A DNA stretch of 64,000 nucleotides, from positions 1-64,000 of the forward strand of contig NZ_AOLP01000008.1 of the NCBI RefSeq assembly GCF_000337795.1, in the 5' to 3' direction. This stretch comes from Haloferax denitrificans ATCC 35960. GTDB taxonomy: Archaea > Halobacteriota > Halobacteria > Halobacteriales > Haloferacaceae. A program made the position numbers and the translations under genes. Shown here piece by piece: positions 1 through 8,029 of the stretch (position 1 is the first letter of the stretch; each line of letters starts with the position of its first letter). Under the pieces are notes generated by a model. That model was not told the DNA's origin. It did not search any database and saw only the letters and a program-made list of their open reading frames with translations.

Positions 1-555
1 TTTGAGGGCGTCGTAGCCGAGTTCGTCGACCACGCGCTCTGCCTCGTCGGCGCACGCTTCGGGGTCGGCCTCCTCTTCGGTGTGGCAGTCGCAGTAGACT
101 CGCACCTTGTCGCGGTACTTCCCGCCGAGAAGCTGATACGCGGGGATGTCGAGAATCTTGCCCGCGAGGTCGTGCAGCGCGATTTCGATGCCCGCGATGG
201 CAGTGACGGTGACGCCCTCGACGGAGCCCTCGCCGGACATTTTTTGGATGAGATGTTCGTACAGGCGGTCGATGTCGAGGGGGTTCTCGCCGATGACGAA
301 CGGCTTCATCCGCTCGATGAGTTCGGGCACGCCCGCACCCCAGTAGGCCTCGCCGGTGCCGACGACGCCCGCGTCAGTGTAGATTCGGACGAGCGTCCAC
401 GGGAAGTTGCCGTCGACCATCGTCGTCTGCACGTCGGTGATTTCGACGTCGCGGCCGCCGCCGCGCTTGGCCGTCACGCCCATCGTCTCCGCCGACAGCT
501 CTCGCATCGTGTACTCCGCGTTCGGATCGTGTAAATCCGCGTAGTTTACCGGCAT
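1..555 (-). CDS. Enolase-superfamily (mandelate racemase-type) sugar-acid dehydratase, C-terminus outside the window
   Basis: The gene runs off the left edge; 185 N-terminal residues are visible, starting MPVNYADLHDPNAEY at an ATG at 555. It has the enolase-superfamily N-terminal capping domain (DGNFPWTLVRIYTDAG, GTGEAYWGAG, GENPLDIDRLYEHL) and then the start of the barrel (ITGIEIALHDLAGKI, YQLLGGKYRDKVRVY). The N-terminus closely resembles haloarchaeal aldonate dehydratases of the XacD/gluconate dehydratase type, which turn pentonates or hexonates into 2-keto-3-deoxy acids. The metal-binding and catalytic residues lie in the missing part, so the exact substrate cannot be read. It is the last visible gene of the sugar ABC transporter operon, 105 bases after the phosphatase gene, which fits a cytoplasmic catabolic step on the imported sugar or sugar acid. 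Confidence 0.85.
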   Translation of the reverse strand, partial: MPVNYADLHDPNAEYTMRELSAETMGVTAKRGGGRDVEITDVQTTMVDGNFPWTLVRIYTDAGVVGTGEAYWGAGVPELIERMKPFVIGENPLDIDRLYEHLIQKMSGEGSVEGVTVTAIAGIEIALHDLAGKILDIPAYQLLGGKYRDKVRVYCDCHTEEEADPEACADEAERVVDELGYDALK

Positions 556-660
556 AGTCAATTCGTGCTACGCATGCGTAGTAAGTCCTTCTATCGGCGT
601 AATTTCATGGCCTCGTTGCAGACGCTATCTCAAAAGACACCCAGAAGCAGACTGCCCGTA

Positions 661-1482
661 TCAGTCGGTCGTCACGCGGTCGAGAACTTCGTCATGCGCC
701 TCGCCGTTGGACGCGACGAGGCCCTCACACCCGGGCACCCATTGGTTACCACGGATATCCGTCACAGTACCGCCAGCCCGCCTGACCAGAGAGACACCAG
801 CGATGGTGTCCCACGGATTGGGGTCGGGTTGCTCCGAGGCGGCGACATCTAGCGTTCCACAGGCGACCATCGCTAACGTCACCTGCGCACACCCCAGTCG
901 GCGCAGGTCCCCGAATCGAACGATAAGTCGCTTGAGGAGGTCGCCGAATTCGGCGTCGCGGTCGGGGCCGTAGCGCAGGATGGGAGCGACAACGAACTCA
1001 TCGAGGTCAGTCTTCGAACTAACTGTAATCGGGTTATCGTTCCGGGTCGTACCGTCTGGGGTCGCCGCATAGATGTCTCCGAGTGCTGGGGCGACGGTCG
1101 CAGCCGCCACAGTCTGGTGGTCTCGAACACTAGCGACAGTCGTCGTCCACAGCTGTGAGCCGTGGACGAAGTTGGTTGTCCCGTCGATGGGGTCGATGAC
1201 CCATGCGTCGCCGTCTTCGGGGACGGATTTGCGCTCGTCTTCCTCCTCACCGACGATGGTCGCGTCAGGGAACGACTCCCGGATGACCGAGATAGTCCGA
1301 CGCTGTGTCTCCGTATCTGCCTTCGTCACGAGGTCTAACGTCGACTGTTTAGTGTCGACGGCAAGGTCGGTTCTAAACAGTTCGTGTGCGACTTCGGAAC
1401 CCTCAGTCGCTGCGCGTCGTACGGTTTCGTATCGTGTCATTTCAGAGTACACCAGCGGCCTTGATTTGGCTTCGACTGACAT
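661..1482 (-). CDS. Inositol monophosphatase-family phosphatase (copy 1)
   Basis: A Mg-dependent sugar-phosphate phosphatase of the IMPase/FBPase/CysQ superfamily, 273 residues from the ATG at 1482. Visible motifs are the metal ligands GEEEDE, the signature DPIDGTTNFVHG and a C-terminal PWDTIAGVSLVRRAGG. An internal ATG at 1440 (MTRYETVRRAA) aligns better with the start of the paralogue at 20044, so the true protein may be about 259 residues. It lies 69 bases (or 111 from the inner start) after the ABC ATPase gene on the same strand, so it is probably the fifth gene of the uptake operon. Substrates in this family range from inositol phosphate to fructose-1,6-bisphosphate; the sequence does not decide between them. 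The paralogue shares GEE-DDE, DPIDGT and a similar length, suggesting duplication within this replicon. Confidence 0.85.
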   Translation of the reverse strand: MSVEAKSRPLVYSEMTRYETVRRAATEGSEVAHELFRTDLAVDTKQSTLDLVTKADTETQRRTISVIRESFPDATIVGEEEDERKSVPEDGDAWVIDPIDGTTNFVHGSQLWTTTVASVRDHQTVAAATVAPALGDIYAATPDGTTRNDNPITVSSKTDLDEFVVAPILRYGPDRDAEFGDLLKRLIVRFGDLRRLGCAQVTLAMVACGTLDVAASEQPDPNPWDTIAGVSLVRRAGGTVTDIRGNQWVPGCEGLVASNGEAHDEVLDRVTTD

Positions 1483-1551
1483 AGCTGTTTGTGTGCGCGC
1501 GAGGGATTCGAAGAGGGAGTGGTATTCGGGCGCTGACGTGGTACGCGGCGG

Positions 1552-2733
1552 TCAGACGATTCGCTCGCCGTGCTCGTCGAACAGCCACGCCTCGTCGGTC
1601 TGCATGGCCACACTAACCTCGTTTCGGTCACGGGAGACCTCCCCTTGCGGCGTCACCGCCGACAGAGACGTATCACCGGAGGTCAGATGGATGGCGTCCC
1701 GATCACCGAGCGGTTCGACGACGTCCAGCCGAGCGGTGAACTGTCCGCCGTCGTCGCGCATACTCAGATACTCCGGTCGGATACCGTAAACGACAGTCTG
1801 CCCGTCCTGTACTGCGGCGGCCTGTTCGTCGGTTGCGGGAATCCGGCAGAAGTCACTCGCGAACGTGACACCAGAGGCCGTTCGCTCGACGGTACACTCC
1901 ACGAGATTCGGCGACGGCGACCCGATGAAGTCGGCGACGAACCGGTTCGCTGGTTCGTTGTAAATCTCGTAGGGCGTTCCGATCTGCTGGACGTAACCGT
2001 CGTTCATCACGACGATTTTGTCGCCGAGCGTCATCGCCTCCTCCTGGTCGTGCGTGACGAACACCATCGCCGTTTCAAGGCGGCGCTGAATCTTTTTTAC
2101 CTCGACGCGCATGTGGTCGCGAAGGTTGGCGTCGAGCGCCGAGAACGGCTCGTCGAGGAGGAAGGCGGCGGGCTCCATCACCATCGCGCGACCGAGGGAA
2201 ACGCGCTGTTGCTGGCCGCCCGAGAGCGCCGCAGGCTTGCGGTCCAACGTCTCTTCGAGACCGAGTGTCTCGGCCGCCGATTCGACGCGCTCACGCTTTT
2301 CAGCTTTGGAGAGGTCGGTCTTCATGTCGAGGCCGAACCGGATGTTCTTCCGAACGCTCATGTGGGGGAACAGCGCGATACTTTGGAATACGAACGCCAA
2401 GTCCCGGTCTTTCGACTTCAGGCCGGTGATATCCTCGCCGTCGACGACGATTCGGCCCCCGTCCGGCTCTTCGAGGCCAGCGATACAGCGGAGCGTCGTC
2501 GTCTTGCCGCACCCCGACGGTCCGACGAGGACGACGAACTCACCGCCGTCCATGGAGATGTTCACATCGTCGCAGGCGACGATATCGCCGCCGTCGAACG
2601 TCTTTCTGACTCCTTCGAGGCGGATGTGGCCGCCCGAGCTGTCCGAGCTGTCAGTCTCAGACGAGGCGACGCTATCGGTCGCGTCTGCCGTCTGATCCGT
2701 CTCTTCCGTGGTCGCGTCTTCGAGTGCTGTCAT
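1552..2733 (-). CDS. Sugar ABC transporter ATP-binding protein (MalK/UgpC type)
   Basis: This 393-residue ATPase energises the importer encoded by the next three genes. After an acidic Ser/Asp/Thr-rich N-terminal extension of about 35 residues it has Walker A (VGPSGCGKTTTLR), the Q-loop (FVFQSIALFPHMSV), the signature LSGGQQQR, Walker B (AAFLLDEPFSALD) and the switch histidine (VFVTHDQEEAMTLGDK). The C-terminal third (about residues 270-393) is a TOBE/MOP regulatory domain typical of the MalK/UgpC/MsmK subfamily that serves carbohydrate importers. The start ATG at 2733 is 10 bases after the permease stop, consistent with one transcript. The acidic N-terminal extension is an oddity compared with bacterial MalK proteins, which begin close to the first strand. 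Confidence 0.93.
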   Translation of the reverse strand: MTALEDATTEETDQTADATDSVASSETDSSDSSGGHIRLEGVRKTFDGGDIVACDDVNISMDGGEFVVLVGPSGCGKTTTLRCIAGLEEPDGGRIVVDGEDITGLKSKDRDLAFVFQSIALFPHMSVRKNIRFGLDMKTDLSKAEKRERVESAAETLGLEETLDRKPAALSGGQQQRVSLGRAMVMEPAAFLLDEPFSALDANLRDHMRVEVKKIQRRLETAMVFVTHDQEEAMTLGDKIVVMNDGYVQQIGTPYEIYNEPANRFVADFIGSPSPNLVECTVERTASGVTFASDFCRIPATDEQAAAVQDGQTVVYGIRPEYLSMRDDGGQFTARLDVVEPLGDRDAIHLTSGDTSLSAVTPQGEVSRDRNEVSVAMQTDEAWLFDEHGERIV

Positions 2734-2743
2734 GGTGTTTGTA

Positions 2744-3577
2744 TCATACCGTGAATGCGTTTTCGAGGTAGTTGCGCGCGACGAGGTACAGTATCGTCGG
2801 CGGCGTCCCGATGATGAGCGTCTCAGCCATCAGTTTGCCCCAGTAGACCCGCTCGCCAGAGCCACCACCGATGGTGCCGTACAGGACCGGCACCGCTGGG
2901 ACCGGACCGGTCCCAGTCGTCAGCAGATTGGCGAACAAGAAATCGTTCCACCCGGTGAGGAACGCGAGGAAGCCGACCGCGACAATACCGGGTGTCGCGA
3001 GGGGGAGGATGACTCGCAGGAACGCCGTGAACTGGGTGCATCCGTACACCTGCGCGGCCTCCTCAATGTCTGTCGGGAGCTTTGCGAAGAAGTCCCGGAG
3101 AATCCAGATGGCGAACGGCGTCACGAACACCTGGTAAGCGATGATCATCCCCGGGATGGTGTTGTACAGCCCCAGGTCGTTCCAGAGGTCCATGATAGGG
3201 ATGACGAGCAGGATATACGGGAACATCATCGCCGAGATGATGGCGTAGAACCCAGCCCGCTTGCCGTAGAACTCCTTTCGGGCGAACGCGTACGCGCCGG
3301 GAATAGAGATTGCCAGCGCGACGACAGTCGTGCCGAGCCCGATGAGGAAGCTGTTGACGAGGTTGTCCTGTAGCTCTTCGAACCCGCTCGTCCACGCATC
3401 GAGCGTCGGGTTCTGCGGGATGATGTGCGGGGCACCGAAGAACTCGCTCGGGGGCATGAACGACACCGAGAAGATGAACGCCAACACGACGAGGTTGAAC
3501 AGGACGAGGAACGAGATGACCCCGTAAGTCGTCGCCTTGAGCGTCACCGCCGTCACGTCGAAGTCGTCGGTACTCAT
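2744..3577 (-). CDS. Carbohydrate ABC transporter permease (MalG/UgpE type)
   Basis: A 277-residue inner-membrane permease with about six hydrophobic segments. The cytoplasmic EAA loop that docks on the ATPase reads EEAAQVYGCTQFTAFLRVILPLATPG (about residues 190-215). Its partner is the permease encoded just upstream; the start ATG at 3577 overlaps the upstream stop in an ATGA (3574-3577), indicating translational coupling. With the lipoprotein and ATPase this completes a CUT1-type importer for oligosaccharides, polyols or sugar acids. The membrane sequence gives no substrate clue. Confidence 0.93.
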   Translation of the reverse strand: MSTDDFDVTAVTLKATTYGVISFLVLFNLVVLAFIFSVSFMPPSEFFGAPHIIPQNPTLDAWTSGFEELQDNLVNSFLIGLGTTVVALAISIPGAYAFARKEFYGKRAGFYAIISAMMFPYILLVIPIMDLWNDLGLYNTIPGMIIAYQVFVTPFAIWILRDFFAKLPTDIEEAAQVYGCTQFTAFLRVILPLATPGIVAVGFLAFLTGWNDFLFANLLTTGTGPVPAVPVLYGTIGGGSGERVYWGKLMAETLIIGTPPTILYLVARNYLENAFTV

Positions 3578-4500
3578 TGTGGGTCCTCACTTGTCCGCTC
3601 GAACTCGCGGATGAATATGAAGACGAATCCGATAGTCATGACCAGTAGGATGACGCCGACCGCGTAGGCGACACCCATCCGTCCTTGTCCGTAGGCGAAC
3701 CGGTACAACAACACCGCCAGTATGGAAGTGTCGTAGCCGGGGCCGCCGTTCGTCAGTTGCAGAACCTGCGAAATCTTGGTCATGTTCCAGATGATGCGGA
3801 TACTCAAGGCGACGAGGATGGCGCTTTTCAGTTGCGGGAGCGTCACTCTGAGGAACGTCTGGACGCGGCCCGCGCCGTACATCCGCGCGCTCTCGTACAG
3901 TTCTTCGGGAATGCTTTCGAGGCTCGCCGATATGATGAGGAACATGAACGGCCAGAACGTCCACGTCGTCACGAAGAGGATGACGCCGAGTGACGCACCG
4001 CCGTCGCTTCCCCAGTATATGGTCTCTTCGAGGAGCCCCCATTGCGTCAGGTAGCCGAATATCGGGCCGAGGTCCGGCTGGAGGAGGTACGCCCAGATAG
4101 TCCCCGTGACAAGTGGCGGAACCGTATACGAGATGAGGAACACGCCGGTGACGAAGCTCTTGCCGCGGCGAATCTCGCGCACCGCGAGCGCCGCCACGAG
4201 AGCGACGCCAAGTTGGAGGACCGTCGTGAGCGAGAAGACGAGCGTGGCTCTCAACGAGGTGTAAAACGGCTCCCAGTCGAAGAGGAACCGGTAGTTCTCC
4301 AGACCGACCCAGGCGGGTTCGCCGCCGAATGGCCAGTCGTTGAAGCTCATGTAGAACCCCTGCGCGAACGGGAGCCACATGAGAAGCACCAGGAAAGCGA
4401 GGACCGGAAGGATGAGCAGATACGCGAACCAGTTCTCAGAGAGAGTTTCGCGGTAGCTCGACGCCCAGCCCCCGAGGTCGAAGCGGTTCTGAGTTGACAT
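3574..4500 (-). CDS. Carbohydrate ABC transporter permease (MalF/UgpA type)
   Basis: A 308-residue permease beginning MSTQNRFDLGGW at the ATG at 4500. The frame stays open to 4647, but those extra codons overlap the end of the substrate-binding gene and lack permease character, so 4500 is chosen; it lies 5 bases after the lipoprotein stop. About six membrane segments are visible, starting near residue 20 (FAYLLILPVLAFLVLL), and an EAA loop (EELYESARMYGAGRVQTFLRVTLPQL) lies near residue 200. It forms the heterodimeric channel with the next permease, with which it shares an ATGA overlap. Subfamily: binding-protein-dependent transport inner membrane component, CUT1. Confidence 0.92.
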   Translation of the reverse strand: MSTQNRFDLGGWASSYRETLSENWFAYLLILPVLAFLVLLMWLPFAQGFYMSFNDWPFGGEPAWVGLENYRFLFDWEPFYTSLRATLVFSLTTVLQLGVALVAALAVREIRRGKSFVTGVFLISYTVPPLVTGTIWAYLLQPDLGPIFGYLTQWGLLEETIYWGSDGGASLGVILFVTTWTFWPFMFLIISASLESIPEELYESARMYGAGRVQTFLRVTLPQLKSAILVALSIRIIWNMTKISQVLQLTNGGPGYDTSILAVLLYRFAYGQGRMGVAYAVGVILLVMTIGFVFIFIREFERTSEDPQ

Positions 4501-4505
4501 CCTTC

Positions 4506-5909
4506 TCAGAGCTCTATCTGGTTGCGTATCTGTTCTGCGGCGCGCGTGCAGGCCTCTTCGGGTGCGAGTTCCCCGCGAACGGCCTCTTGGAACAGCGGGC
4601 CAGCGATGTTGTACTGGATGGCGTTCATCTTCGGGTGACTCGACCAACCGTGTTCCATGCCGTCGACCGTCGTTCGAAGGCTGGAGATGTAGTTACTCGT
4701 GCCCAGTGCCGGGTCTTCACTCAGACCGTCCCACACGTCGCGTCGGACGGGAAGGGTCGCCAACGAACGAGGGACCTCTTTTTGAAACTCCGATGAGAGG
4801 AGCTTGTTTATCCACTGAATCGCCAGTTCCTCCCGCTGGTCCCACGCGTCCTGCGAGACGCCATCTGGTTTGCGCATGAGAGCGACACACTGCGTGAAGA
4901 ACTCGCCGCGGTTCCCCGCCGCACCCTCCCACGGAGGTCCGAACACGATAGTCCCGTCTTCGAGCATCTCCGAGGCCCGGCTTCGGAACAGGCCGAGGTC
5001 TTTCGTACTGCCTTGATACATGCTCACCTTGCCCTGAATGAGCATCTGTGCGACGCCCTCGTTGGAGGCCGTCGGAGCCTTGTCCGACGAGAGGCCGTGT
5101 TTCTGGTAGAGGTCGACGTACTGTTTCGTGGCCGTCTTCCAGGCCTCGGAATCGTAGTTCACGTCGGACCAGTCCTCGTTCATGTACATCCCGTCGTAGC
5201 CGCCCTCGGACGCGGCCCAAGTCACGAGCGCCTCGTCGGTCACGTCACCCTGTGCGCCGTAAATCTGGAAGCCGTAGTCGCCGGGACCGTCATCCTGTAA
5301 CTGGGTCGCAATTTCGACGAGGTGGTCGTAGTCCTTCGGGGGGAAGTCCTCTTCGATAGAGAGCCCCGCCTCCTCGAAGTGGTCAGCGCGCGCGATGAAC
5401 GGTGCGCCGACTTCCATCCCGACAGGAATCTCGTAGAGGTCCTTCTCGAAGCCGCGGTAACAGCTCTGTGAGAGTTCCAGCGCCCACTCGATGTTCGAGA
5501 GCGCTTCGTCGTCGAGACGGTCTCGATACTCGCTGACCGGTTTCACCCACGAGGGGTCGATGAACTGCCCGTTGAGGGAGTTGGTCGAGTCGTAGATGAC
5601 CGGTCGGTTCCCGTTTTGGATATTATTCTTCCACTTGCCGCCGTTGATATCGTCCCAACTCGCCCAGTTCATCTTCATCTGGACGTCGCGTCCCTGTTGG
5701 AACTCCTCGACGGTCGACTTCATCAGCTCCTCTGCGACCTGAGACTGCGAGTGGAAGTACTCCCAGTATTCGAGCGTGTTCGCGGCCTCGCCCGAGCCAC
5801 CGGAGCCGCTGTTACTCCCGGTGACACTGCTGAGACATCCGGCCGATGCCGCAACGCCACCGAGCGCCGCTGCTTTGACAAACTGCCGTCTAGTGTGGTT
5901 GGTAGGCAT
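4506..5909 (-). CDS. Sugar ABC transporter substrate-binding lipoprotein (Tat-exported)
   Basis: A 467-residue extracellular solute-binding protein family 1 member. The N-terminus MPTNHTRRQFVKAAALGG carries a twin-arginine motif (R7-R8), and the lipobox SAGC places the lipidated cysteine at residue 25. A Ser/Gly-rich linker follows (SSVTGSNSGSGGSG), as is usual for haloarchaeal Tat lipoproteins. The mature part has the two-lobed SBP pattern (TLEYWEYFHSQSQVAEELM, then KVSMYQGSTKDLG and APEEACTRAAEQI near the end). It is the first gene of the minus-strand operon and captures the substrate for the two permeases. The sugar is not identifiable; the dehydratase at the operon end suggests an aldose, aldonate or similar compound. 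Confidence 0.92.
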   Translation of the reverse strand: MPTNHTRRQFVKAAALGGVAASAGCLSSVTGSNSGSGGSGEAANTLEYWEYFHSQSQVAEELMKSTVEEFQQGRDVQMKMNWASWDDINGGKWKNNIQNGNRPVIYDSTNSLNGQFIDPSWVKPVSEYRDRLDDEALSNIEWALELSQSCYRGFEKDLYEIPVGMEVGAPFIARADHFEEAGLSIEEDFPPKDYDHLVEIATQLQDDGPGDYGFQIYGAQGDVTDEALVTWAASEGGYDGMYMNEDWSDVNYDSEAWKTATKQYVDLYQKHGLSSDKAPTASNEGVAQMLIQGKVSMYQGSTKDLGLFRSRASEMLEDGTIVFGPPWEGAAGNRGEFFTQCVALMRKPDGVSQDAWDQREELAIQWINKLLSSEFQKEVPRSLATLPVRRDVWDGLSEDPALGTSNYISSLRTTVDGMEHGWSSHPKMNAIQYNIAGPLFQEAVRGELAPEEACTRAAEQIRNQIEL

Positions 5910-5929
5910 CCCCAGTCGTGGGAATGGAG

Positions 5930-6035
5930 GCGCGGCATATATAATTTAGGTCCATTAGGAATGTTGCGGTGTCGTCAGCCGGGGGAGACAGTCGGTAATA
6001 TAATCCTCAAAAGGACCACGTATATATCTCCCTCG
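5930..6035. promoter_or_regulatory. Divergent promoter region between transporter operon and dehydrogenase
   Basis: The 190-base gap between the lipoprotein gene (minus) and the dehydrogenase gene (plus) holds two TATA-like stretches. CATATATAATTTA at about 5936-5948 lies 27-39 bases before the lipoprotein start on the minus strand. GTATATATCTCC at about 6019-6030 faces the dehydrogenase, about 70 bases before its ATG. No copy of the operator that flanks the IclR gene is seen here. Transcription starts are inferred only. Confidence 0.55.
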
Positions 6036-6100
6036 GAAGCTATAGGCAACCGAGCGCTTGAGGAGACTCTCAGCCCTCGGGTCGAGAGGAAATTACAGTC

Positions 6101-7063
6101 ATGATCGGAAATCCAGACGTGGTCGTCTTACGGCAAGGAACACACGGACTCCCAGCGGAAGCGTACGTCGAGGAACTCCGCGAACGGTTGCCCGACCGCA
6201 CGGTCGCACTCGCCCGGACTCCCGCTGAGGAGCGCGAACTCATCAGTAACGCGACCGTTGCTTCCAGCGTCGAAATCGACGAAGACCTCCTATCAGAGGC
6301 GGAGAACCTCGAACTGTTCGCTGGAATCGCCGCCGGGTACGGGCACCTACCGCTCGACGTGTTCTCCGACATGGGCGTCGCCGTCACGACCGCCTCGGGC
6401 ATCCACGCGCCGAACATCGCCGAACAAGTCGTCGGCTACATCCTCGCGTCCACGCGACGTTTCAAAGAGGGGTGGCGCCGCGAACAGCGCCACGAATGGC
6501 GGCACTATCAGGCGGGTGAACTACGCGGGAGTACTGTCACAGTCGTCGGTCTCGGCTCCATCGGGACTGCAGTCGTCGACCGATTATCGGGCTTCGAGGT
6601 GGACACTATCGGTGTCAGGTACACCCCCGAGAAGGGCGGGCCGACCGACGAGGTCATCGGCTACGACGAGCGTGACTTCCACGACGCGCTCGCTCGAACG
6701 GACCATCTCGTCATCGCGTCGCCGCTCACGGACACCACTCGCGGGCTCGTCGGCGCGGCCGAACTGGAGACGCTCCCGCAACACGCGACTGTTACCAACG
6801 TTGGCCGTGGACAGATTATCGACACCGACGCACTCGTGCGGGCGATTCAGTCGAACGATATCGGCGACGTCTCGCTCGACGTGACAGACCCCGAACCGCT
6901 CCCGTCGGACCACCCCCTCTGGCAGTTCGAAAACGTGACAATCACGCCGCACAACGCGGGTCACACGCCGGCTCATTGGAGCCGCCTCGCGGACATCGTC
7001 GCCAGAAACGTAGCGGCTCTCGAAGAAGGCGACGACGAGCTCGAAAATCAGGTCGTCCCGTAA
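6101..7063 (+). CDS. D-2-hydroxyacid dehydrogenase, NAD(P)-dependent (copy 1)
   Basis: A 320-residue cytoplasmic oxidoreductase of the 2-hydroxyacid dehydrogenase family, interconverting a 2-oxo acid and a D-2-hydroxy acid. The Rossmann motif VVGLGSIG lies near residue 150. The catalytic Arg is in NVGRGQIIDT, the Glu in TDPEPLPSDHPLW and the His in PHNAGHTPAHW. It is read divergently from the transporter operon and followed by the IclR gene, so it probably reduces or oxidises an intermediate of the imported compound. The protein at 33239 is a clear paralogue (same length, shared YTP-KGGPTDEV and TDPEPLPSDHPLW). The ATG at 6101 gives the expected N-terminus; no Shine-Dalgarno sequence is obvious. 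Confidence 0.92.
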   Translation: MIGNPDVVVLRQGTHGLPAEAYVEELRERLPDRTVALARTPAEERELISNATVASSVEIDEDLLSEAENLELFAGIAAGYGHLPLDVFSDMGVAVTTASGIHAPNIAEQVVGYILASTRRFKEGWRREQRHEWRHYQAGELRGSTVTVVGLGSIGTAVVDRLSGFEVDTIGVRYTPEKGGPTDEVIGYDERDFHDALARTDHLVIASPLTDTTRGLVGAAELETLPQHATVTNVGRGQIIDTDALVRAIQSNDIGDVSLDVTDPEPLPSDHPLWQFENVTITPHNAGHTPAHWSRLADIVARNVAALEEGDDELENQVVP

Positions 7064-7103
7064 CCGACGTCGTACGAGCCGTTGCGAATTTTCGGGGACA
7101 CTT

Positions 7104-7120
7104 GTTCAACAGTATCGAAT
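7104..7120. promoter_or_regulatory. Candidate IclR operator, site 1
   Basis: GTTCAACAGTATCGAAT is an imperfect palindrome (GTTCAA...TYGAAY) 57 bases upstream of the IclR start at 7178. The reverse complement of the perfect palindrome at 8013-8029 is GTTCAACAGTATTGAAC, which differs only at two positions. Two copies flanking a single regulator gene suggest autoregulation; binding by this IclR protein is inference. Confidence 0.6.
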
Positions 7121-7177
7121 AGTTGCGTCTCTGAAGATGGCCGTACGCTTATTACGATGGGTCAGAGACGGAATCGT

Positions 7178-7960
7178 ATGGCTGGAAACCGCGGCGAAAA
7201 CGGGTCGGAAAACAGGATTAATTCTATTGAACGCGCGTTCAAGATAGTTGACTTTCTCGAGAGTGAGCGAGGCGCGACGGTGACAGAGACCGCTACTGCG
7301 CTCGACACCCCGAAAAGTACAGTTCACGTGTACCTGAAGACGCTCGAATCGCTCAACCTCGTCGTCCGGGACGGAGACAGCTACCGGCTGGGGTTCCGGT
7401 TCCTGAAGTACGGCGGCGGTGTCCGGAACCGGTCGAGGCTCTACCGAACGGCGAAACTGGAAGTCGACAAACTCGCGCGAGAAACGGGTGAAGTGGCCAA
7501 CCTCGGCATCGAGGAAAACGGCCTGCGCGTCCTCCTATACAAGTCCGAGGAAGCGGACGCAATCCACGATAACGCACCCATCGGTGAGTACACCAATATG
7601 CACTGGACCGCCCTCGGCAAGGCGATGCTGGCGCACTACCCCCCTGAGCGAGTCGAAGAAATCATCGACCAACACGGGCTCCCAGAAGCAAACGAGCACA
7701 CGATAACCACGCGCGAGGAACTCTACGAAGAACTCGAAGAGACGCGAGACCGCGGCTACTCGATAGAGGACCAAGACCGCCGTCAGGGCGTGCTCACCAT
7801 TGGCGTCCCGATTATGGATCAGCGTACGAACGAAGTGATAAGCGCAGTCTCGGTGTCCGGACCGGTAAGCCGCGTGCGCTCTCCTGAAACGATGGCAGAA
7901 CTGGCCGACGCCGTGAAGAGCACCGCCAACGTCATCGAACTGCGATACGCCCACTACTGA
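7178..7960 (+). CDS. IclR-family transcriptional regulator (copy 1)
   Basis: A 260-residue regulator: an N-terminal winged helix (NSIERAFKIVDFLESERGATVTETA, TPKSTVHVYLKTLESLNLV, about residues 10-75) and a C-terminal IclR effector-binding domain with GEYTNMHWTALGKAMLAHYP, a typical ligand-pocket segment. I chose the ATG at 7178 (MAGNRGENG...). The frame opens further upstream at 7082, but that would place operator-like DNA inside the gene. IclR proteins sense small acids or sugar derivatives and repress or activate catabolic operons. The position next to the dehydrogenase and transporter points to control of that locus. Palindromes at 7104-7120 and 8013-8029 are the likely binding sites. Confidence 0.9.
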   Translation: MAGNRGENGSENRINSIERAFKIVDFLESERGATVTETATALDTPKSTVHVYLKTLESLNLVVRDGDSYRLGFRFLKYGGGVRNRSRLYRTAKLEVDKLARETGEVANLGIEENGLRVLLYKSEEADAIHDNAPIGEYTNMHWTALGKAMLAHYPPERVEEIIDQHGLPEANEHTITTREELYEELEETRDRGYSIEDQDRRQGVLTIGVPIMDQRTNEVISAVSVSGPVSRVRSPETMAELADAVKSTANVIELRYAHY

Positions 7961-8012
7961 ACCCGAATCCGACTTCAAGTTCAGATACGTGACAGAAATC
8001 GACCGCGTTTTT

Positions 8013-8029
8013 GTTCAATACTGTTGAAC
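8013..8029. promoter_or_regulatory. Candidate IclR operator, site 2 (perfect palindrome)
   Basis: GTTCAATACTGTTGAAC has perfect 6-base arms (GTTCAA/TTGAAC) around a 5-base centre, 53 bases after the IclR stop. It matches site 1 in inverted orientation. The DNA beyond it has no intact gene, so it may have served a promoter of a now-lost neighbour, or it may work with site 1 across the gene. Confidence 0.6.
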
